NCBI GenBank assembly: GCA_015657395.1
Contig: JADLKI010000017.1
Span: forward strand, 21,756-27,105
From: Spirochaetales bacterium
GTDB taxonomy: Bacteria > Spirochaetota > Spirochaetia > Treponematales > Rectinemataceae
DNA length: 5,350 nucleotides
Direction of reading: 5' to 3'
Positions 1 to 4,706 of this stretch are shown here, one piece after another. The notes under the pieces were generated by a model that did not search any database, had not been told where the DNA came from, and saw nothing but the letters and a program-made list of their open reading frames with translations. The translations under genes and the position numbers were made by a program. Positions within the stretch are counted from its first letter, which is position 1; each line of letters starts with the position of its first letter.

Positions 1-522
1 GCCGAAACTCACGATCGGGCCGAAATCCGGCGCAAAGCGGTAGCCGAAGATCATCTCGTGCCCGAGCTTCGGCTCGAACGCGACGAATTCGTTCACCGTG
101 AACCCGTCGCGCGGTACGCCATCGAAGCGCGATTCCATGCGGCGCAGTGCGGCGGCAATCGCGCCGCCGCTGTTCTCGACGATTTCGACGCCCTGCACCT
201 CGGTCTTGTGGAGAATCTGCGGACTGATGACCTTGACCACGGCCTTCGCGCCCGGGAAAGGGCCCGAGGACTGGGAGGCCGCCCCGAGAGCGCTGCCGGC
301 GGCGCCCGCCTTTTGGGTCTTTTCGAGGAATTCGTCCGCGGACTGAACGAGCCAGCACTTCGGCGTGCGTATTCCCATCGCCGACAGAAGCGCCATTCCC
401 TCAAGCTCAGTGAGCGCGCTCCTGCCTTCGGATCTTGCCCGCGCCACGATGCGCAGGGCCTCGTCGCGAAGCGCCTTTCCCTCAGCGCTCAATTTTTTCT
501 CATGCAGTTGATTGTCATGCAT
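1..522 (-). CDS. ADP-forming acyl-CoA synthetase, ATP-grasp (beta-type) subunit, partial
   Basis: The first 174 residues are visible and the frame is open to the window edge, so the 3' end is missing. The protein matches the ATP-grasp subunit of ADP-forming acetyl-CoA/aryl-acetyl-CoA synthetase, which turns acyl-CoA + ADP + Pi into acid + ATP + CoA in the cytoplasm. Seen: an N-terminal helical part (LTELEGMALLSAMGIRTP, residues 37-54), the signature VVKVISPQILHKTEV (95-109), and the GHEMIFGYRFAPDFGPIVSFG region (154-174) typical of ATP-grasp_5 proteins. Because ATP-grasp begins at the N-terminus, it is a separate beta subunit or a beta-alpha fusion, not an alpha-beta fusion. An Ala/Gly/Ser-rich stretch (residues 72-91) looks like an insertion before the KVISP strand. 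The ATG overlaps the end of iorB by 8 nt (ATGCATGA), with GGGGAG at 539-534 as ribosome binding site 11 nt upstream. Its position after iorAB suggests aryl-acetyl-CoA as substrate (inference). Confidence 0.88.
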   Translation of the reverse strand, partial: MHDNQLHEKKLSAEGKALRDEALRIVARARSEGRSALTELEGMALLSAMGIRTPKCWLVQSADEFLEKTQKAGAAGSALGAASQSSGPFPGAKAVVKVISPQILHKTEVQGVEIVENSGGAIAAALRRMESRFDGVPRDGFTVNEFVAFEPKLGHEMIFGYRFAPDFGPIVSFG

Positions 523-1093
523 GCTGAATATGTCTCCCCAGCTCGAATGCCTTGAGATTGGCCTGAACCACCGCTTCTCCCTTTCTGGAGAAGAGCGCTT
601 CAACCTCTTTCTCTATAGCTTTGGGTGGCACGGGAAGCAAGTCCGCCGCGGCGCCGACCAGGACAAGGTTGGCGCTCCGCACATTGCCCGCCTCCTTCGC
701 GATGGTATCGGCGTCGATGAGTCTGGCGCGCGGGATTTTGCGGATTTCTCCGAAAACACTGTCGATGTCGGGATAATTCGGAATGTTGAGAATCGGCACC
801 ATCGCGGCCACGACCGTCCCACGCTCCACCGAGAGCCACGAAAGGTAACGGAGCGCCTCCAGAGGCTCGAAGGCGAAGATGATGTCCGTTTTTCCCTTTG
901 GAATCGTCGGGCTGTATATCTCCCTGTCGGAGATGCGGAGGTGGGCGAGGACCTCTCCGCCGCGCTGGGACATTCCATGGACTTCGGACTGCTTCACATG
1001 GAGGCCGGCAGCCATGGCCGCCCGCGCGATGACCACCGAAACCGAAAGGCCTCCCTGGCCGCCCACACCGCAGAGAATGATATCGCAGGTCAT
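515..1093 (-). CDS. iorB: Indolepyruvate ferredoxin oxidoreductase, beta subunit
   Basis: This 192-residue protein has the length expected for IorB, the gamma-domain subunit of 2-oxoacid:ferredoxin oxidoreductases. With IorA it oxidatively decarboxylates aryl pyruvates (indolepyruvate, phenylpyruvate, 4-hydroxyphenylpyruvate) to aryl-acetyl-CoA, reducing ferredoxin. Seen: the N-terminal glycine-rich motif IILCGVGGQGG (residues 5-15), then SEVHGMSQRGGEV (36-48), a family hallmark, and a C-terminal segment NLVLVGAAADLLPVP (142-156) typical of the POR_N gamma fold. The frame is open back to an ATG at 1126, but the ATG at 1093 is preferred: it starts just before the conserved IILCGVGGQGG strand, has GAGGAA a few bases upstream, and overlaps the iorA stop in the classic ATGA arrangement, implying translational coupling. 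It ends overlapping the start of the acyl-CoA synthetase gene by 8 nt. Confidence 0.93.
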   Translation of the reverse strand: MTCDIILCGVGGQGGLSVSVVIARAAMAAGLHVKQSEVHGMSQRGGEVLAHLRISDREIYSPTIPKGKTDIIFAFEPLEALRYLSWLSVERGTVVAAMVPILNIPNYPDIDSVFGEIRKIPRARLIDADTIAKEAGNVRSANLVLVGAAADLLPVPPKAIEKEVEALFSRKGEAVVQANLKAFELGRHIQHA

Positions 1094-2697
1094 GATTTCC
1101 TCGCTTTTTTGAGCCACTCGATGCACTCGCGCACCATCACGATGACCGAAACGCCGTCGTAGGCGAGCTCTTCGCGGATGGCCGCCGCATCGGCCTCGAT
1201 CGCACGCCGGTGCGCCTCGAGCACGCGGATATGCTCCTTTTCGACACCGAGCCCTTCGAGCAGCCTGGGGAGCCGGGAAGTCGCGCTGATGGTCGGCTGG
1301 GCCCCCGTCATGCCCGTCGTTCCGTTGTCGAGGATGAGGAGGGTCATCGGAGTCCGGTACTTGACCGCGTCGATCAGGTTCGTCATGCCCGAGTGATAGA
1401 ATGTGGAGTCGCCGATGACGCCTATCGCACGTTTCTGCCCCACGGAGGCGGCGCCGCGGGCCATGCCGACCGAGGCGCCCATGTCGACGCAGGATTCGAC
1501 CGCGTTCCAGGGAGGAAGCGCGGAGAGGGTATAGCAGCCGATGTCGGATGCCGCAAAGAATTCGACCTCGCCCTCAAGGGCCTTTTTCAGCGCGGTGAAG
1601 GAGTCCGCGTGCGGGCAGCCCTGGCAGAACTGCGGCGCCCGCCCCGGCACCTCGATCGCCGCCGCGGCGACGGCTTCGCGGGGGGACAGTCCCAGCGCCG
1701 CCCGCACGGAGTCTGCGCTCAGCTCGCCAGCGAGCGGAATTTCGCCCGTCATCTTGCCTGCGACGGGCAGGGGCGCGCCGAAGATCCCCCGGAGGTCCCG
1801 CTCGACATACGGATACCCCTCTTCGACCACGAGAACGCGTCCGACGCGCGAGGCCAGCGCCCCGATTTTCTCCGTGCCCATAGGGTAGCGGCCGATGTGC
1901 AGGTGCGTGGGCCGCTCGCCGCCATGCGCCTGGGCCCAATCATCCTCATTTTCCATATAGTAGGCCCGCCCGAGCCCGCAGGTTATGACACCGAGCTCAT
2001 TTGAGCCCAGCTCAAGCCGGCTCGCGGCATCGGCGTCCGCCCTGAATACCGCCTGTTTTGCAAGAAGGCCTGCCCACTGCCTGCGGGCCATCGCCGGCAT
2101 CAGAACCCACGCGTAGGTATCGCCTGTTTTTCCCATGTCTGAGACGGCCCTGGCCGGTGCGGTCGTCACGAGGTCCCGCGCGTGCGCCAGCCTCGTGGTG
2201 ATCCGCAGGAGCACCGGCACCTCGTGCGCTTCCGAATAATCGAAGGCCAGTCTCACCATGTCGTACGCTTCCTGCTGATCCGAAGGCTCGAAGCAGGGCA
2301 TGCGCGCAAACTCGGCCAGCAGCCGCGAATCCTGCTCATTCTGGCTCGAGTGCATGCTCGGATCATCGGCCACGACCACCACGAGCCCTCCATGTATCCG
2401 GACGAGCGCCGAATTCACAAAGGGGTCCATCGCCACATTGAGCCCGACATGCTTCATCGACACCATCGCGCGCTTGCCGGCGAAAGAGACGCCGAGCGCC
2501 GATTCGTAGGCAGTCTTCTCGTTCGCGCACCACTGGGTCACTCTCACAGTACCGGCGGCGCCCGCCGCTTCTCCGATGTGCTCCTGCAGATACTCCATAA
2601 TCTCGGTCGAGGGAGTTCCGGGGTACGCAAAAGCTCCCGCCGCTCCCGCATCGAGTGCAGCCTGAGCGACCGCTTCGTCGCCTGACAGAACCATCAT
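1090..2697 (-). CDS. iorA: Indolepyruvate ferredoxin oxidoreductase, alpha subunit, lacking the C-terminal ferredoxin domain
   Basis: This 535-residue protein is the thiamine-diphosphate subunit of an arylpyruvate:ferredoxin oxidoreductase. Seen, in order: an N-terminal pyrimidine-binding domain with AYPGTPSTEIMEYL (24-37) and WCANEK (56-61, E59 a likely cofactor-activating Glu); a central domain 2 (about 235-320); then the ThDP pyrophosphate domain with FCQGCPHADSF (357-367), DIGCYTLSALPPW (385-397), VIGDSTFYHSGMTNLIDAV (427-445) and LILDNGTTGMTGAQP (454-468), the metal/ThDP site being GDS plus DN. Archaeal IorA proteins are usually above 600 residues and end in a two-cluster ferredoxin domain; here the chain stops at RECIEWLKKARKS with none. 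C358, C361, C388 and C525 could bind one proximal [4Fe-4S] cluster, as in simpler oxoacid oxidoreductases (inference). The ATG at 2697 has AAGGAG at 2710-2705, 7 nt away; a second ATG follows at once at 2694. It lies 57 nt after the glutamine synthetase stop and overlaps iorB by 4 nt. Confidence 0.93.
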   Translation of the reverse strand: MMVLSGDEAVAQAALDAGAAGAFAYPGTPSTEIMEYLQEHIGEAAGAAGTVRVTQWCANEKTAYESALGVSFAGKRAMVSMKHVGLNVAMDPFVNSALVRIHGGLVVVVADDPSMHSSQNEQDSRLLAEFARMPCFEPSDQQEAYDMVRLAFDYSEAHEVPVLLRITTRLAHARDLVTTAPARAVSDMGKTGDTYAWVLMPAMARRQWAGLLAKQAVFRADADAASRLELGSNELGVITCGLGRAYYMENEDDWAQAHGGERPTHLHIGRYPMGTEKIGALASRVGRVLVVEEGYPYVERDLRGIFGAPLPVAGKMTGEIPLAGELSADSVRAALGLSPREAVAAAAIEVPGRAPQFCQGCPHADSFTALKKALEGEVEFFAASDIGCYTLSALPPWNAVESCVDMGASVGMARGAASVGQKRAIGVIGDSTFYHSGMTNLIDAVKYRTPMTLLILDNGTTGMTGAQPTISATSRLPRLLEGLGVEKEHIRVLEAHRRAIEADAAAIREELAYDGVSVIVMVRECIEWLKKARKS

Positions 2698-2711
2698 GGC
2701 ATTACTCCTTC

Positions 2712-2741
2712 AAAAAAACGGCGCGGGGAGAACCCGCGCCG
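2712..2741 (-). terminator. Intrinsic terminator or attenuator between the glutamine synthetase gene and iorA
   Basis: Read on the minus strand, a perfect 9-bp stem (CGGCGCGGG at 2741-2733 with CCCGCGCCG at 2727-2719) closes a 5-nt loop (TTCTC) and is followed at once by seven T (2718-2712). This is a textbook Rho-independent terminator 13 nt after the glutamine synthetase stop. The U-tract ends one base before the iorA Shine-Dalgarno (AAGGAG, 2710-2705), leaving no room for a separate downstream promoter. IorA expression must therefore come from read-through, controlled antitermination or RNA processing. The heptamer GGTTCTC occurs twice on the minus strand, at 2747-2741 and 2734-2728. Confidence 0.88.
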
Positions 2742-2754
2742 AGAACCTGCAATT

Positions 2755-4110
2755 TCAGTCAAAGTAGAGCTCATACTCCTGCGGCACAGGTGCGTTGTAC
2801 ACATATGAGGCCTCTTTCTCCTTGCGGGCAATCCACGTTTCGATCAATTCGGCAGAGAATACCGGCGCGAGAAACGCGTTGTCTTTCTTGAGCCCGCCCA
2901 GCACATGAAAAAGGCCCATAGGGAATACGTGCTTTGGGGTGGACGTACCTTTTGCAAACCCGAGAGCGACGGGGTCGAGTTCCCTCTTTATTCCGTCGAG
3001 CCCGGCGAGCAGCATCGCCGCAAGGAAATAATACACATTCGCTGTGGCATCGCCCGTGCGGAACTCGATGCGCGCCTCCCCCTTGCCGAGATATCCGGGG
3101 ATCCGCACCGCCGCGGCCCTCGACCCCTGGGCGAATGTCGCGCTGACCGGAGCCTCGTAGCCGGGCACGAGCCTGCGGTATGAATTCGTGGAAGGGTTCG
3201 AAAAAGCCAGGAGCGAGCCCGTCAGCGCATGGCTCAGGAGGCCCGCCGTGTATGCGAGCCCCTTCCCCGAGAGCCCGTACAGCGCCTCGCCCGGGAAAAT
3301 CGAGGCGCCGTCCTTCACAATGAACTGATGCACATGCATGCCGCTTCCCGCCACACCGTACATAGGCTTGGGCATGAACGTGACCTTGAGCCCGAGCTCA
3401 TCGGCCTCATTGCGCAGAATCCATTTTGCGAGCGAAACCGCGTCGGCGGCCTTTGTCATCGAAACAAAATCGAGCTCGATCTCAAGCTGCGCCGCACCCA
3501 CCTCGTGATGATGATATTTTACGGGAATCCCGACATCGATCATTGTTTTCACCGCGCGGTTGCGCAAAAGCTGATACCGGTCCTCGGGAGCCATGCGGTG
3601 ATACCCCTGCGACATGCCGACCCGCGGCGTGTCGCTGTACTCATCTCCAATGCCCTCTGAGCTCTCGACAAAATAATACGAATGGTGCGACGTGGTTGAG
3701 TAGCGCACATCCTCAAAAACATAGAATTCGAGCTCCACCAACATCCTGACATCGTCGCCGACGCCCGAATCGCGGAGCGCTTGGTGCGCCGCCCGTATCA
3801 CCGTCCGCGGATATTGCTCAAAAAACTGACCCTCCGTCGTGCGCACATCGCAGAAAACATGGAGAATATTGAATCCGTCTTTCTGCTCGACAAAGCCCGT
3901 ATCCATATCGGGCACCGCGACCATATCCGAGGCCTGCACCTTCGCATACCCGACATTCGAGGCATCGAAGCCGATGCCCTTCTTGAGCACCGCCTCGCTC
4001 GCATACGAGGAGGGCAGACTGACCGCCCTCATCCGCCCGTCTATATCGATCACGATGAACGAAACATAATCGATGCCGGCAAAATCGCCGTTCCATTCGG
4101 ATAATTTCAT
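2755..4110 (-). CDS. Glutamine synthetase family protein (type I, alpha-like)
   Basis: This 451-residue protein has the length and motif order of type I glutamine synthetase (glutamate + NH3 + ATP to glutamine), a cytoplasmic dodecamer. Beta-grasp domain: GIGFDAS (45-51) with D49 at the ammonium-site Asp. Catalytic domain: ELEF (126-129; metal ligands E126, E128), HHEVGAAQLEIE (201-212; E203, E210), GSGMHVH (255-261; H259), NPSTNSYRRLVPGYEAPV (305-322; R313, flap E319), R331 and R336 for ATP/phosphate, and RIEFR (347-351; E349, R351). The E203-E210 spacing fits the short alpha-type enzyme, and no NLYDLPPEE-like adenylylation loop is visible. The usual Asn before GSGMH (N264 in Salmonella) is Ala254, and the Gly of FDGS is Ala50, so the acceptor might differ from ammonia. 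The ATG at 4110 is chosen because GAGAGG (4122-4117) sits 6 nt upstream and the N-terminus then fits the family; an in-frame ATG at 4152 would add 14 residues. First gene of the unit. Confidence 0.88.
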   Translation of the reverse strand: MKLSEWNGDFAGIDYVSFIVIDIDGRMRAVSLPSSYASEAVLKKGIGFDASNVGYAKVQASDMVAVPDMDTGFVEQKDGFNILHVFCDVRTTEGQFFEQYPRTVIRAAHQALRDSGVGDDVRMLVELEFYVFEDVRYSTTSHHSYYFVESSEGIGDEYSDTPRVGMSQGYHRMAPEDRYQLLRNRAVKTMIDVGIPVKYHHHEVGAAQLEIELDFVSMTKAADAVSLAKWILRNEADELGLKVTFMPKPMYGVAGSGMHVHQFIVKDGASIFPGEALYGLSGKGLAYTAGLLSHALTGSLLAFSNPSTNSYRRLVPGYEAPVSATFAQGSRAAAVRIPGYLGKGEARIEFRTGDATANVYYFLAAMLLAGLDGIKRELDPVALGFAKGTSTPKHVFPMGLFHVLGGLKKDNAFLAPVFSAELIETWIARKEKEASYVYNAPVPQEYELYFD

Positions 4111-4161
4111 GCCATACCTCTCGAAATGAAGGATACGCCGACAGTGCCCCATCGCCTTGCG

Positions 4162-4197
4162 CTTAATTATTATAAACCTACTTTTTCCATCCAGCAA
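4162..4197 (-). promoter_or_regulatory. Sigma70-type promoter of the glutamine synthetase/ior transcription unit
   Basis: On the minus strand, TTGCTG (4197-4192) and a perfect TATAAT (4174-4169) are separated by exactly 17 nt. A start near 4162 would give a leader of about 52 nt to the ATG at 4110. The -10 lies in an AT-rich patch that stands out from the GC-rich surroundings. It is the only good promoter found upstream of the four minus-strand genes. Confidence 0.82.
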
Positions 4198-4250
4198 GTT
4201 ATGAAACGCTGGTATCAAAATTTGAAACGAGCTTGTGGCCAACGCGGCCA
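4191..4250 (-). promoter_or_regulatory. Cluster of repeat elements upstream of the operon promoter (possible activator/operator sites)
   Basis: Several elements sit just upstream of, or over, the -35 box. TGAAACG occurs twice in direct orientation on the plus strand, at 4202-4208 and 4223-4229, exactly 21 bp apart (two helical turns); relative to a start at 4162 the centres are near -43 and -64. An 11-bp palindrome TCAAAATTTGA lies at 4215-4225. CCAGC/GCTGG arms at 4191-4195 and 4208-4212 flank the -35 side. TGGCC-N5-GGCCA lies at 4236-4250, centred near -81. Spacing and placement suit a dimeric activator or repressor, but the regulator is unknown. Confidence 0.5.
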
Positions 4251-4510
4251 ATGTCGGACGGAGCCTGCGCCGACTTCCACACGGCCCGGCCGCCGCGACG
4301 CCGCCCGCTCCGGGATATGGGACTGCCTCTACTGAGCCCGGCGTGCCGCCCCAATTCCAGCTGCCGCCCTTGCGCCTGGCACCCAGTATTCTCGGCACAT
4401 GCCAACCGCCCCGGGCGGCCGACCTCGCCCATCGCCGCGCCCCAAACCCGGGCCGCCGCGCCAGGCGGCCCGCGCTCTGCCGCTCCTCGCTGCGCGCACC
4501 TTCTTCATCC
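4251..4510. other. GC-rich intergenic stretch, no gene seen
   Basis: Between the upstream elements of the glutamine synthetase promoter and the tRNA promoter lie about 260 very GC-rich bases. Open frames exist on both strands, but their products are Arg/Pro/Ala-rich with no recognisable motif and no good ribosome binding site, so none is annotated. The only notable structure is the hairpin at 4449-4472; a decamer GGCCGCCGCG also occurs at 4288-4297 and 4451-4460. Confidence 0.6.
4449..4472. repeat. Perfect 9-bp inverted repeat (GC hairpin)
   Basis: CGGGCCGCC (4449-4457) and GGCGGCCCG (4464-4472) are perfect complements around the 6-nt loop GCGCCA. No T-tract follows on either strand, so it is not a standard intrinsic terminator. 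A copy of GGCGGCC at 4414-4420 could compete for pairing with the left arm. The hairpin is about 40 bp upstream of the tRNA -35 box; its role is unknown. Confidence 0.6.
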
Positions 4511-4540
4511 TTGACATCTATCCTTTGCCCGCGCTATAAA
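4511..4540 (+). promoter_or_regulatory. Sigma70 promoter of tRNA-Leu
   Basis: A perfect -35 TTGACA (4511-4516) and a near-perfect -10 TATAAA (4535-4540) are separated by 18 nt. Transcription would begin around 4547, a few bases before the mature tRNA 5' end at 4554, leaving a very short 5' leader. Confidence 0.85.
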
Positions 4541-4553
4541 TACACCCGCACGC

Positions 4554-4633
4554 GCCCAGATGGTGGAATTGGCAGACACGCTAGATTCAGGTTCTAGTGC
4601 GAAAGCATGGGGGTTCAAGTCCCCCTCTGGGCA
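4554..4633 (+). tRNA. tRNA-Leu (anticodon CAG)
   Basis: A complete 80-nt class II tRNA folds by eye. The acceptor stem GCCCAGA (4554-4560) pairs fully with TCTGGGC (4626-4632), and the discriminator A is at 4633. The D arm carries GTG/CAC with AATTGGCAGA in the loop. Anticodon stem CTAGA (4581-4585) pairs with TCTAG (4593-4597) around the loop TTCAGGT, with anticodon CAG at 4588-4590, reading CUG leucine codons. The variable arm is TGC-GAAA-GCA (4598-4607), and the T arm GGGGG-TTCAAGT-CCCCC spans 4609-4625. The class II variable arm and discriminator A agree with leucine identity. CCA is not encoded (TAA follows), so it must be added after transcription. Confidence 0.97.
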
Positions 4634-4639
4634 TAAATA

Positions 4640-4669
4640 AAAGGCCGCCTTTAAATGGGCGGTTTTTTT
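4640..4669 (+). terminator. Intrinsic terminator of tRNA-Leu
   Basis: CCGCC (4645-4649) pairs with GGCGG (4658-4662) around the loop TTTAAATG, followed by seven T (4663-4669). The stem can extend outward because AAAGG (4640-4644) faces the T run. It begins 7 nt after the tRNA. The A-rich stretch on its left flank (4634-4642) could let it work on the minus strand too, but less well. Confidence 0.88.
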
Positions 4670-4670
4670 G

Positions 4671-4699
4671 TTGCGCCCAACCATGAAATGAAGCATACT
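4671..4699 (+). promoter_or_regulatory. Weak candidate promoter for the nuclease-like gene (leaderless transcript possible)
   Basis: TTGCGC (4671-4676) and CATACT (4694-4699) lie 17 nt apart, with 3/6 and 4/6 matches to sigma70 consensus. A start 7 nt downstream would fall at or next to the ATG at 4707, giving a leaderless message. This would fit the absence of a good Shine-Dalgarno sequence there. The match is weak and could be chance. Confidence 0.3.
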
Positions 4700-4706
4700 G
4701 GTGGGC

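Noticed and set aside
58..555. 165-residue plus-strand open frame at the left edge
   Set aside because: It is antisense to the ATP-grasp subunit, whose minus-strand frame carries conserved motifs and a ribosome binding site.
1094..1126. Upstream ATG for iorB giving 11 extra residues
   Set aside because: The ATG at 1093 has a better ribosome binding site, gives the ATGA coupling with iorA and starts just before the conserved first strand.
512..1162. 216-residue plus-strand open frame opposite iorB
   Set aside because: It is antisense to a clear IorB with family motifs. GC-rich codon bias opens the opposite frame; the product has no recognisable motif.
1210..2004. 264-residue plus-strand open frame opposite iorA
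   Set aside because: It lies inside iorA on the other strand, is Arg-rich with no family signature, and is explained by codon bias.
4111..4398. N-terminal extension of the glutamine synthetase open frame
   Set aside because: It runs back through the TATAAT promoter into GC-rich non-coding sequence. The ATG at 4110 has GAGAGG upstream and gives the expected family length.
4449..4472. Hairpin as a transcription terminator
   Set aside because: No T-tract follows on either strand and no gene ends nearby.
4235..4597. 120-residue plus-strand open frame running into the tRNA
   Set aside because: It overlaps the tRNA gene and its promoter and codes for a Pro/Arg/Ala-rich product with no motif.
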